From CAYLQA01 sp964385695 (GTDB lineage: Bacteria > Desulfobacterota > Desulfobulbia > Desulfobulbales > Desulfurivibrionaceae): a stretch of 20,223 nt of DNA. Positions 1-7,044 of the stretch are shown one piece after another. A model generated the notes under the pieces. The model was not told the DNA's origin and ran no database searches. It was given only the letters and a program-made list of their open reading frames with translations. The stretch covers positions 1-20,223 of the forward strand of contig CAYLQA010000053.1 of NCBI GenBank assembly GCA_964385695.1. Direction: 5' to 3'. The stretch's first letter is position 1, and each line of letters opens with the position of its first letter. Both the position numbers and the translations under genes were made by a program.

Positions 1-19
1 CGTGCATCTTTCTGATTTC

Positions 20-48
20 TTGCAATGGCAAGTAATTCCGTTTAGAGT
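20..48 (+). promoter_or_regulatory. candidate sigma70-type promoter for the ispH operon
   Basis: TTGCAA (20-25) and TAGAGT (43-48) are separated by 17 bases; each box matches 4 of 6 consensus positions. Predicted transcription would begin near 55, leaving a leader of about 40 bases before ispH. The upstream gene is outside the window, so the operon could also begin further left. Judged by eye only. Confidence 0.3.
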
Positions 49-95
49 GTTCTTCTTAATTTTACGTAATAAAAAACCATTTTTCTGGTGTGAAT

Positions 96-929
96 ATGGA
101 AGTGATTTTGGCAGAAAATGCCGGTTTTTGCATGGGTGTTCGTCGGGCAGTTGAGACGACACTTGATATGGTTGAAAAAAATAACGGCCATATTGCGACT
201 TTTGGTCCGTTAATCCACAACCCGCAAGTCCTTGAACGGCTCAAAAGCCAAGGTGTCAATATCTTGGACGAAATACCAGAGCAGGTTGACGGTACAGTAA
301 TCATCAGGGCTCATGGCGTGCCGCCGCAGAAGAAGAAAAAACTTGAGAATTCAGGAGCTATTGTAGAAGACGCAACCTGTCCGCGTGTTTTAAAGGTACA
401 GGCCATTATTGATAAATACAAAAAACAGGGCCGCCAAACCGTCATTATCGGGGACCGTGATCATGCCGAGGTTGAAGGGCTGATGGGCTATGCCGGTTCA
501 CCCTGTCAGGTCGTAAGCAGTCTAGCTGATGTTGAGACCATGGAGCTTTCCGGTCCGTATATCATCGTGAGTCAGACCACCCAGGATGAACAGGCCTTTG
601 AGACCATTAAAAACGAAATCATTCGCCGTTTTCCGGATGGAAAGGTGTTTAACACCATTTGCGATTCGACCCATAAACGGCAGGAAGAGGTTCGCAGGCT
701 TTGTGATGAGGTTCAGGCCCTCGTTGTCGTGGGTGGCAAGACTAGTGCTAATACCACACGCCTTGGTGAAATAGCCGAGGGCATGGGTTGCCCTGTGTTC
801 ATGGTGGAGACTGAAGATGATCTTGACCTTGCTGCCATCAAAAAATATTCACGAGTCGGTGTTACTGCCGGTGCTTCAACCCCCAACTGGGTTATCAGCC
901 AGGTTGTTGAGGTTTTAAAAAAGCTCTAA
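96..929 (+). CDS. ispH: 4-hydroxy-3-methylbut-2-enyl diphosphate reductase (IspH/LytB)
   Basis: Last enzyme of the MEP isoprenoid pathway: it reduces HMBPP to IPP and DMAPP with a [4Fe-4S] cluster in the cytoplasm. The three cluster cysteines are visible in their usual contexts: AENAGFCMGV near the N-terminus, DATCPR in the middle and TICDSTHKRQ near residue 190. Substrate-pocket motifs are also present: HNPQV, RAHGV, DHAEVEG (the catalytic Glu context), SQTT, and the S-x-N segment KTSANTTRL. About 277 residues is the normal short-form length, ending just after GVTAGASTPNWVI. ATG at 96 is preferred because GGTG lies 5 bases upstream and family members begin M-x-V-x-LAENAGFC; an in-frame GTG at 90 is the alternative. 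First gene of a plus-strand operon, 25 bases before ftsY. Confidence 0.96.
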   Translation: MEVILAENAGFCMGVRRAVETTLDMVEKNNGHIATFGPLIHNPQVLERLKSQGVNILDEIPEQVDGTVIIRAHGVPPQKKKKLENSGAIVEDATCPRVLKVQAIIDKYKKQGRQTVIIGDRDHAEVEGLMGYAGSPCQVVSSLADVETMELSGPYIIVSQTTQDEQAFETIKNEIIRRFPDGKVFNTICDSTHKRQEEVRRLCDEVQALVVVGGKTSANTTRLGEIAEGMGCPVFMVETEDDLDLAAIKKYSRVGVTAGASTPNWVISQVVEVLKKL

Positions 930-954
930 CTCTCTTGATATGTAGGGAATTTAT

Positions 955-2106
955 ATGCTGAGTTGGTTTAAGAAAAAAATAGGGGCGAACAAGTCTGTTA
1001 ATGAGGCAGTTGTTGAGCCCCTGGAGGATGTTGTTGACCAGGCAGTTGCCATAGAAGAGCCGCAAGCTTCTCAGTTAGAGCAACCCCAGGCAATTGAAGT
1101 TGAGGAGGTCCAATCCCCGGTTCAGACCGAGGTTGTTCCTCAAGAAATACCTGAAAACGATAACTCGATGCTTTTTCAACGCCTTAAGGATCGATTGACA
1201 AAGACCCGAAGTTCCTTTGTCAATCGTGTTGATGAGCTTTTTCTCGGTAAAAAAGAAATCGATGCGGAGCTTCTTGACGAGCTTGAAGAAATTATGATCA
1301 TGGCGGATCTTGGCATCAGCACCACCCAGGATCTTATTGATCAGGCCAGGGCACAGGTGAAGCGGAAGGAACTCAATGATGCCTCCGCTTTGAAGGATGC
1401 CCTGAAGGAGTTGATCCGCGATTATCTCTTAAGCTCTGATAAGCCCGCAGACCTGGTCATGCCTAAGGATGGCCCCTTTGTCATTATGGTGCTTGGCGTA
1501 AACGGCGTTGGTAAAACCACCACTATTGGCAAGTTGGCTTATAAATTCAAGCAAGCAGGGCAAAATGTGCTGCTGGTTGCCGGGGATACATTCAGGGCTG
1601 CCGCCACAGAGCAACTTCAGGTTTGGGGTCAGCGCATAGATGTGGAAGTGGTTGCGCAGCAGGCCGGGGCGGATCCATCTTCTGTTATCTTTGATGCCTT
1701 GGAGTATGCCAAACCCCGTGATTTTGATGTAGTTATCGTAGACACTGCCGGTCGCCTGCACACCAAGGTTAACCTCATGGAAGAGTTGAAAAAGATCAAG
1801 CGGGTCATGGGCAAGAAGATTCCTGATGCTCCCCATGAGGTGATGTTGGTTCTTGATGCCACCACCGGACAGAACGGCATTTCCCAGGCACGGCTATTTA
1901 ATGAAGCCGTGGATATCACAGGCCTGACACTGACCAAACTTGATGGCACAGCCAAGGGTGGCATTATCATCAACATCTGTCATGAATTTAATATTCCCAT
2001 CCGCTTTATCGGTATCGGTGAGCAGATGGAGGACTTGCGAGATTTTGACCCAAGCGAGTTTGTCGATGCCCTGTTTTCTGAAAACGGCACAGACCAGCGA
2101 TTATAG
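955..2106 (+). CDS. ftsY: signal recognition particle receptor FtsY
   Basis: SRP-receptor GTPase that docks ribosome-SRP complexes at the inner membrane for co-translational insertion. It has an acidic, Glu/Gln/Val-rich N-terminal A domain (about residues 10-75), then the helical N domain (about 80-165, containing FLGKKEIDAELLDELE), then the SRP-type G domain. G-domain motifs: P-loop GVNGVGKTTT with K187, DTFRAAATEQL from D211, DTAGRLH from D263, TKLDGTAKGG from T327, and the C-terminal closing motif GIGEQMEDLRDF. Length 383 is typical for a proteobacterial FtsY with a short A domain. A GTAGGG ribosome site precedes the ATG. It sits between ispH and a membrane J-protein, consistent with a membrane-biogenesis operon. 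Confidence 0.97.
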   Translation: MLSWFKKKIGANKSVNEAVVEPLEDVVDQAVAIEEPQASQLEQPQAIEVEEVQSPVQTEVVPQEIPENDNSMLFQRLKDRLTKTRSSFVNRVDELFLGKKEIDAELLDELEEIMIMADLGISTTQDLIDQARAQVKRKELNDASALKDALKELIRDYLLSSDKPADLVMPKDGPFVIMVLGVNGVGKTTTIGKLAYKFKQAGQNVLLVAGDTFRAAATEQLQVWGQRIDVEVVAQQAGADPSSVIFDALEYAKPRDFDVVIVDTAGRLHTKVNLMEELKKIKRVMGKKIPDAPHEVMLVLDATTGQNGISQARLFNEAVDITGLTLTKLDGTAKGGIIINICHEFNIPIRFIGIGEQMEDLRDFDPSEFVDALFSENGTDQRL

Positions 2107-2139
2107 CTCATTCCCTTCTAGTTCAGGAAAGAAAGCAAT

Positions 2140-2973
2140 ATGATTGTCTATCGTCAACAGCGGCCACCGGGTTGCGGCGGCCTTTTTTTTGTTATTGTCT
2201 TGATTATGCTGGCATTGGGTGGCGCACCAATGCTTTTTGATTTTTTGGGTTTTTTGTTTTTTTCCTTTCTCTTTCTTCTCTCCATGGTCGTGGCCGGATT
2301 CTGGGGGCTGTCATTTTATATCAAGCGAAAGGTCAGTCAGTATGAACAGTCGCAGACCCAGAGTCATAACCTTTTTGTTTACCTCCTGGTCAATATCCTG
2401 GTCAAGATTGCCCAGATCGACGGTACGGTGACCAAGGAAGAGAGTAATGCCATTGTTAATTTTTTCAGGCAGCAACTGCATTACAACCAGAGCCAGATAT
2501 ACTGGGTAAAGGATTTGATGAAGCAGGCCCTGGAGTCAACGGCCGGCCTGGATTCCTTGATTACAGAGTTTAAGCAACATTTTGCCTATGAACCACGACT
2601 GATCTTACTCCAGCTTATCTACCAGGTGCTTTATACCAACCCACAGGTCAGCCCAGAAGAATTGGAGCTGGTGCAGCGCATTGTCGATTTTCTCGACATT
2701 TCAGCCTATGATCATCTCTCCATTCGCAGCCGTTTTGTTGCCGGTGCTGCACATTCAGGCAGGCAGGGCGATGATAGTCGTCATTTTGAAACACTTGGCC
2801 TTACCCCTGGCGCTGATTTTAATCAGGTTAAAAATGCCTACAGAAAGCTGAGTATGAAATACCATCCGGATAAGGTTGGACATCTTGGTGAAGAGTTCAG
2901 ACAGGTCGCTGAAGAAAAGATGAAGGAAATCAACGTGGCCTACCAGCATCTGAAAGAGAAGTTCGGCGAATAG
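2140..2973 (+). CDS. membrane-anchored DjlA-like J-domain co-chaperone (TerB-like + DnaJ)
   Basis: Residues 14-59 are strongly hydrophobic, enough for one or two membrane spans, followed by the basic stop YIKRKVSQ. A TerB/DjlA-like helical domain follows (about 74-195; LVKIAQIDGTVTKEE is the family signature). A C-terminal J domain (about 210-277) carries the HPD triad at H242-P243-D244, which stimulates DnaK ATPase. This order (membrane anchor, TerB-like, J domain) and the 277-residue length match E. coli DjlA (about 271), though the N-terminal region is longer and more hydrophobic. AGGAAAG precedes the ATG. Located 33 bases after ftsY, so it probably recruits DnaK to the inner membrane. Co-function with FtsY is inference from position only. 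Confidence 0.88.
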   Translation: MIVYRQQRPPGCGGLFFVIVLIMLALGGAPMLFDFLGFLFFSFLFLLSMVVAGFWGLSFYIKRKVSQYEQSQTQSHNLFVYLLVNILVKIAQIDGTVTKEESNAIVNFFRQQLHYNQSQIYWVKDLMKQALESTAGLDSLITEFKQHFAYEPRLILLQLIYQVLYTNPQVSPEELELVQRIVDFLDISAYDHLSIRSRFVAGAAHSGRQGDDSRHFETLGLTPGADFNQVKNAYRKLSMKYHPDKVGHLGEEFRQVAEEKMKEINVAYQHLKEKFGE

Positions 2974-2980
2974 CATCAGC

Positions 2981-4051
2981 ATGCGTATTCTTGTTTTTGA
3001 GCCTTACTATGGTGGGTCCCATAAGGCCTTTCTCCTCGATCTTGCGCGACAACTTCCCTTTGAGTTTGAACTTTGTACCTTGCCTGCCAGAAAATGGAAA
3101 TGGCGCATGCGCTTTTCCGCCCCGTATTTTGTGCAACAATATATTGAGGCGCTCAAAAAAAACTGGGATTGTATTCTCTGCTCCACCTTTGTTGATGTGG
3201 CCAGCCTTAAGGGCTTTCTGCCCTGCCACCTGCAACATGTGCCGATTTTGACTTATTATCATGAAAATCAATTTGCCTACCCTGTTCAGGTAGATGATGA
3301 GCGTGATTTGCATTTTGCATTAACCAATCTCACCACAGCCATGGCATCGGATCGGATTGCCTTTAATACCACTTATAATCTCGAAACTTTTTTAGCCGGT
3401 TGCCAAAGCCTTGTTAAAAAAACGCCTGACATGAAGTTCCCAGGCCTTATTGATTCGCTACGGGCGAAGTCTACCATGCTGCCGCCAGCCCATGATTTTG
3501 ACCTCATGGATACGCAGCAGCATATTGAGACACAAGAGGACCCGGTTATCGTGTGGAACCACCGCTGGGAGCATGATAAAGATCCGGATTTCTTCTTTGC
3601 CGGCCTGTATCGCTTATCTGAACAGAATGTGAAGTTTAAGATTATTGTTTTGGGGCAAGCCTTTGAGCGCCGCCCCGCAATCTTTGAGCAGGCTCAAAAG
3701 AGGCTGAAGCAGCATATCATCCATTTTGGCTATGCACCGAGCAGGGAAGAATACAGTAGGCTTTTATCCCAGGGTGATGTTGTGGTTTCTTCGGCACGGC
3801 ATGAGTTTTATGGTATTTCTGTCCTTGAGGCCGTGCGTTGTGGATGCAGACCGTTGTTGCCCAACCGCCTTTCCTATCCCGGTCTTTTTGATGCGCAGTA
3901 TCTTTATGAGGATGATGATTTTCTTCAGCGCCTCTGTACCGCCCTCAGGTCCGGGCCGCTTAAGCGCGATGAGGCACGGGACATGACCGAGCGTTTTTCC
4001 TGGAATTCCTTACGTGGCGAATATGAGAAATGGTTGGGTGCTAAAACATGA
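2981..4051 (+). CDS. DUF3524/GT4 glycosyltransferase, GTDC1-like (probable tRNA-queuosine mannosyltransferase)
   Basis: 356 residues. The N-terminal half is the DUF3524 (QTMAN_N) domain: EPYYGGSHKAF from residue 7, LPARKWKWRMR, and YYHENQFAYP with H94. The C-terminal half is a GT-B family 4 domain: NHRWEHDKDP from N193, FGYAPSREEY, and the EX7E-type motif with E275 and E283 inside RHEFYGISVLEAVRCG. From memory, these segments run nearly residue for residue with animal GTDC1, shown to add mannose to queuosine-34 of tRNA-Asp. The bacterial substrate is not settled, so tRNA-Q mannosylation is inference. No signal peptide or membrane span, fitting a cytoplasmic RNA-modifying enzyme. It starts 7 bases after the J-protein stop with only a weak ribosome site, so it is probably translationally coupled. 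Confidence 0.85.
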   Translation: MRILVFEPYYGGSHKAFLLDLARQLPFEFELCTLPARKWKWRMRFSAPYFVQQYIEALKKNWDCILCSTFVDVASLKGFLPCHLQHVPILTYYHENQFAYPVQVDDERDLHFALTNLTTAMASDRIAFNTTYNLETFLAGCQSLVKKTPDMKFPGLIDSLRAKSTMLPPAHDFDLMDTQQHIETQEDPVIVWNHRWEHDKDPDFFFAGLYRLSEQNVKFKIIVLGQAFERRPAIFEQAQKRLKQHIIHFGYAPSREEYSRLLSQGDVVVSSARHEFYGISVLEAVRCGCRPLLPNRLSYPGLFDAQYLYEDDDFLQRLCTALRSGPLKRDEARDMTERFSWNSLRGEYEKWLGAKT

Positions 4052-4076
4052 ATTCCTTTGTTCTGATGAGAGAACA

Positions 4077-4264
4077 ATGATCGTTTTTGATTTGGCATGT
4101 GAGTGCGGCTTCTTGTTTGAAGGATGATTCCGCGATCATGAGGATTACCTGAAGCATCAGGCACGTAATATTCGCGGGCAGGCAACACAGGAAGAGGAAA
4201 AGCTTCTGCAGAAAAAGGGGTAGAGTTGCTTTGGGTCCCCATCTTTAACAATGATGGACGATGA
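4077..4264 (+). pseudogene. decayed DUF1178 (zinc-ribbon) protein gene
   Basis: Starts with ATG after a GAGAG ribosome site and reads MIVFDLACECGFLFEG, the standard DUF1178 N-terminus. At 4125-4127 a TGA stands where the family has Trp (the EGWF motif). The same frame continues FRDHEDYLKHQ, then jumps to ARNIRGQATQEEEKLLQKKG, which matches the family's C-terminal part; the middle with the second CPxC zinc pair is missing. At 4221 a TAG ends this frame. Shifting frame in the AAAAAGGGG run (one base lost) restores VELLWVPIFNNDGR and a stop at 4262-4264, matching the normal C-terminus. Three lesions are therefore visible: nonsense, internal deletion and frameshift. Family identity is from memory of consensus motifs. 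It was the last gene of the ispH operon. Confidence 0.82.
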
Positions 4265-4273
4265 AACGAAACA

Positions 4274-4294
4274 CTAGGCTGATGTTCTGCCTAG
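4274..4294. terminator. weak hairpin between convergent transcription units
   Basis: CTAGGC (4274-4279) and GCCTAG (4289-4294) form a 6-bp stem with a 9-base loop between the plus-strand ispH operon remnant and the minus-strand gene ending at 4291; the stem overlaps that gene's stop codon. A T run at 4302-4307 follows on the plus side. The stem is short and the T run is offset, so termination is only a possibility. Confidence 0.3.
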
Positions 4295-4482
4295 GCACAA
4301 GTTTTTTCAAAGTTCTTATGGAGAAATTCACACTCACTGGGAGAAAGATCGAACCGTAGTTGCGCTTCGGCAATAACGTCTTTTCTTTTCTTGTCCGGGT
4401 GCGCCAGCACCGTTTCACTGAGCCAGCGAATGGCTTTTTTCATTTTGTCGCTTGTAGGTTGGACCTGTTCCACCCCACTCAT
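4291..4482 (-). CDS. small conserved-looking protein of unknown function (63 aa)
   Basis: A short, mostly helical, charged protein. After a loose N-terminal tail it has MKKAIRWLSETVLAHPDK, then KRKDVIAEAQLRFDLSPSE and CEFLHKNFEKTCA. The DLSPSECEFLHKNF region resembles short hypothetical proteins I recall from Desulfobacterota and Geobacter-type genomes, but I cannot name a function. Support for being real: an excellent purine-rich ribosome site (GGAAGGGGGAG) 4 bases before the ATG, protein-like composition, and position 35 bases downstream of glgB on the same strand, so it is probably cotranscribed. No signal peptide, membrane span or metal motif; two cysteines near the C-terminus are not in a CxxC pair. 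Confidence 0.72.
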   Translation of the reverse strand: MSGVEQVQPTSDKMKKAIRWLSETVLAHPDKKRKDVIAEAQLRFDLSPSECEFLHKNFEKTCA

Positions 4483-4517
4483 AAACTCCCCCTTCCTTTT
4501 TTAATTTTTTGCTCGTT

Positions 4518-6713
4518 TTACACGGGTTTGAAAATTATCCCGCCCAGTGGTGGCACGGAAACCATGATGTGGCAGGGTGCTTCACCATGGGGCTCGTTGA
4601 TTGCTTCTTTCACGTCGGGATTTTTAACATCGCTGCCGCCGAATTCAGCCGCATCGGAACAGAACACTTCTTGGTAAGAGCCATTTGTCGGGACTCCCAG
4701 TTTATAATCATGGAGCACCTGAGGGGTGAAATTCAACAGGCAGACAACATGGTCCTCACTGTTTTTCCCGTGACGAGAAAAGACAATGATGCTGTTGTCA
4801 ACATCCTTGAAATCAACCCACTTGAAGCCTTCATAGGTAAAGTCCACCTCATAGAGAGAAGCGGTGTCCTTATACACCCCGTTCAATGATTTTACATAAT
4901 CCTGCAGCTGGCGATGTAAAGTTTCCTGCTCGGTAAGATGCCAGTCCAGGCTGACCTTGCAGTACCACTCAGAGATTTGGCCGAATTCAGCACCCATGAA
5001 AAGCAGTTTTTTCCCCGGATGAGTCCACAAGAAAAAGTAGAGCAACCGCAGGTTGGCAAATTTTTGCCACATATCTCCAGGCATCTTGAACAGTAAAGAG
5101 CGTTTGCCGTGCACAACTTCATCATGGGAAAGAGGCAGAATGAAATTTTCTGTAAATGCGTAAAGAAGAGAAAAGGTCAGTGCATTGTGGTGGTACTTTC
5201 TGAAGATTGGTTCTTTGGCAAAATATCCCAAGGTATCGTTCATCCAACCCATGTTCCATTTATAACCAAAGCCAAGCCCGCCCCAATCCGCAGGTTTTGA
5301 TACGCCGAAAAAGCTGGTGGATTCTTCGGCAATCATCATTATATCCGGATGATATTCATATACGACCGAATTAAGGTGCCGTAAGAACTCAATGGCATCT
5401 ATATTCTCTTTGCCGCCATGGATGTTCGGCACCCACTCGTCTTCTGAACGGGCATAGTCCAGGTACAGCATGGAGGCGACCGCATCGACGCGCAGGCCGT
5501 CAATATGAAACTCTTTCAGCCAGAAGAGAGCGTTTGCTATGAGAAAGTTTTGCACTTCCTTCCGGCTGTAATTGAAAATTAAAGTGCCCCACTCAGGATG
5601 CGCACCTTGCCTGGGGTCTTCATGCTCATAGAGTGCTGAACCGTCAAAGTGATTTAATGCATGGCCATCTGTGGGAAAGTGAGAAGGAACCCAGTCCAGG
5701 ATGACACCGATACCGTTTTGGTGGCAACAGTCGATAAAATACTTAAAATCTTCCGGATTGCCGTGACGGCTGGTTACTGCGTAATATCCGGTAACCTGGT
5801 ATCCCCATGATTCGTCCAGGGGATGTTCCATGACCGGCAACAGCTCGATGTGGGTAAAGTTCATCTCCTTGACATAGGGGATGAGGCTGTCGGCGAGTTC
5901 TTGATAGGAGAGCATCCGGCTCGGATCGGCAGGGTCACGTCGCCATGAGCCAAGATGTACCTCGTAGGTTGACATGGGCTTTTTAACCGAGGCCCCTTGC
6001 TTTCTCTTTTTGAGCCATTCTTCATCTTTCCAATCGTATGCGCCTAGGCCCCAAACTATTGATGCTGTTTTGGGACGGACTTCGGCAAAGAATTGAAAGG
6101 GGTCGGTCTTTTCCAAAATGGCCATGTCAGAGGCGCGAATTTCAAATTTATACGGCTCTCCCTGCTCCACACCTGGGATAAACAGTTCCCATATCCCAGA
6201 AGAGTCAAGGGCTCTGAGCGGATGAACCCGACCATCCCAGTAGTTGAAATTGCCTAAAACGCTTACTCGTCTGGCATTGGGCGCCCACACACGGAAGATG
6301 GTTCCGTGTATACCATCTATGCACTCAAGGTGTGCGCCGAGCTTATTGTAAATTTCGTAATGCGTGCCGTTGTTGAATAGATACCGGTCATACTCGGTCA
6401 TCTGAGGCAAAAAGCGGTATGGATCTTTATAGATATGCAGGGTTTCATCGTAAAATTTCGCCTCAAACTGATAGTCAAAAGGCTCATTGCTGTTTGGTAT
6501 GACAATTTCAAACAACCCCTCACGCCTTGTTTTGAACATTTCTCTTTTATTGCCATCAACAACCAGGTTCATCTCTGTGGCATGGGGTTGAAATGTTCTG
6601 ATAACGGATGAGGAACTGTCAGAATCTAAAATATGAAAGCCAAGAACCTGAAAAGGGTCATTGTGATCGGATTCGATAATCCGGTCAATTTCGCGCATAA
6701 TATCTATTGGCAT
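4518..6713 (-). CDS. glgB: 1,4-alpha-glucan branching enzyme GlgB (GH13)
   Basis: Makes alpha-1,6 branches in glycogen by cleaving and transferring alpha-1,4 chains; cytoplasmic. From the ATG at 6713 it is 731 residues, matching the full-length type (E. coli 728). It has an N-terminal branching-enzyme module (about 1-110, with HNDPFQVLGFH), a CBM48-like module (about 115-205, with FRVWAPNARRVSVLGNFNYW), the GH13 barrel and a C-terminal beta domain ending PPLGGIIFKPV. Catalytic residues: nucleophile D410 in GLRVDAVAS, acid/base E463 in IAEEST, and D531 in LSHDEVVHG. The open frame extends 28 codons upstream, but MPIDIMREID with GAGGCG ahead of it is the natural start. No other glg genes are adjacent; only the 63-residue protein follows. 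Confidence 0.96.
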   Translation of the reverse strand: MPIDIMREIDRIIESDHNDPFQVLGFHILDSDSSSSVIRTFQPHATEMNLVVDGNKREMFKTRREGLFEIVIPNSNEPFDYQFEAKFYDETLHIYKDPYRFLPQMTEYDRYLFNNGTHYEIYNKLGAHLECIDGIHGTIFRVWAPNARRVSVLGNFNYWDGRVHPLRALDSSGIWELFIPGVEQGEPYKFEIRASDMAILEKTDPFQFFAEVRPKTASIVWGLGAYDWKDEEWLKKRKQGASVKKPMSTYEVHLGSWRRDPADPSRMLSYQELADSLIPYVKEMNFTHIELLPVMEHPLDESWGYQVTGYYAVTSRHGNPEDFKYFIDCCHQNGIGVILDWVPSHFPTDGHALNHFDGSALYEHEDPRQGAHPEWGTLIFNYSRKEVQNFLIANALFWLKEFHIDGLRVDAVASMLYLDYARSEDEWVPNIHGGKENIDAIEFLRHLNSVVYEYHPDIMMIAEESTSFFGVSKPADWGGLGFGYKWNMGWMNDTLGYFAKEPIFRKYHHNALTFSLLYAFTENFILPLSHDEVVHGKRSLLFKMPGDMWQKFANLRLLYFFLWTHPGKKLLFMGAEFGQISEWYCKVSLDWHLTEQETLHRQLQDYVKSLNGVYKDTASLYEVDFTYEGFKWVDFKDVDNSIIVFSRHGKNSEDHVVCLLNFTPQVLHDYKLGVPTNGSYQEVFCSDAAEFGGSDVKNPDVKEAINEPHGEAPCHIMVSVPPLGGIIFKPV

Positions 6714-6762
6714 CGTGTAACGCCTCGTTTGTAGAGTTGGTTTGTAAGCTGACCATGCACTT

Positions 6763-6777
6763 GCGCTACGTGAGCGC
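6763..6777. repeat. small inverted repeat in the glgB 5' leader
   Basis: GCGCT (6763-6767) and AGCGC (6773-6777) flank ACGTG, 50 bases ahead of the glgB start. It could be an operator half-site pair or a leader hairpin. Five-base arms are near chance level, so no function is claimed. Confidence 0.25.
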
Positions 6778-6797
6778 GAATAATGAAATACTAGCAC

Positions 6798-6833
6798 AAA
6801 AAAAAAACGAAGTACTAATCCATTTTCACTTCG
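6798..6833 (-). terminator. intrinsic terminator on the minus strand
   Basis: Read on the minus strand, CGAAGT and ACTTCG (plus positions 6828-6833 and 6808-6813) form a 6-bp stem with a 14-base loop, followed at once by ten T residues (A run at 6798-6807). It lies upstream of glgB and would stop transcription entering from the right. This implies that the minus strand of 6834-7100 is, or once was, transcribed. The long loop and short stem lower certainty; the T10 tract is the strong part. Confidence 0.5.
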
Positions 6834-6860
6834 GTCAATGTTTATAGGAAAAAATATGCA

Positions 6861-7028
6861 TTACTGCATTTTGATAGGGTTAACGGCATTATAGGGCTGG
6901 CCTCCTAGATCATAAAACGGATTAGCCTTTTCCTGTTCAGGGCTCAACTTGACTGTCCGGGCGACACTGGCTACAGTAACAACGAGTAGCTTTTTGAATT
7001 TGCATAATTTTTTTGTCACATCTTTCAT
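6861..7028 (-). CDS. doubtful 55-codon ORF in the glgB-yqgE spacer
   Basis: This ORF occupies much of the 331-base gap between glgB and yqgE (6714-7044). From ATG 7028 it reads a basic N-terminal part (MKDVTKKLCKFKK), a short hydrophobic stretch (LLVVTVASVA) and a polar tail with NPFYDLGGQPYNAV. For: protein-like tail composition, and the minus-strand terminator at 6798-6833 lies 28 bases beyond its stop. Against: no ribosome site at the ATG, no recognised family, and the yqgE promoter candidate (6949-6977) lies inside it. An in-frame GTG at 7079 would extend it to 72 residues but overlap yqgE. I do not recognise it; it may be a relic or chance. Confidence 0.28.
   Translation of the reverse strand: MKDVTKKLCKFKKLLVVTVASVARTVKLSPEQEKANPFYDLGGQPYNAVNPIKMQ
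6949..6977 (+). promoter_or_regulatory. candidate sigma70-type promoter for yqgE
   Basis: TTGACT (6949-6954, 5 of 6 matches) and TACAGT (6972-6977, 4 of 6) are exactly 17 bases apart. A start near 6984 would give a leader of about 60 bases to the yqgE ATG. One of the better promoter matches in the window. Confidence 0.45.
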
Positions 7029-7044
7029 TATAAGGTTCGCGTTT

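Noticed and set aside
19..32. CTTGC-AATG-GCAAG hairpin at the left edge as a terminator for an upstream gene.
   Set aside because: Only 5 bp of stem and no T run after it; it also overlaps the ispH promoter candidate.
4125..4127. In-frame TGA in the DUF1178 remnant as a selenocysteine codon.
   Set aside because: The family has Trp here, not Cys; no SECIS-like hairpin was seen just after it; and the gene also has a deletion and a frameshift.
4509..4889. A 126-codon plus-strand open frame over the 3' end of glgB.
   Set aside because: It is the complement of the conserved GlgB C-terminal domain, with no family resemblance.
5313..5320. An exact E. coli Chi octamer, GCTGGTGG, on the plus strand inside glgB.
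   Set aside because: One 8-mer in 20 kb on two strands is not far from chance, it lies in coding sequence, and the RecC here has changed Chi-contact residues.
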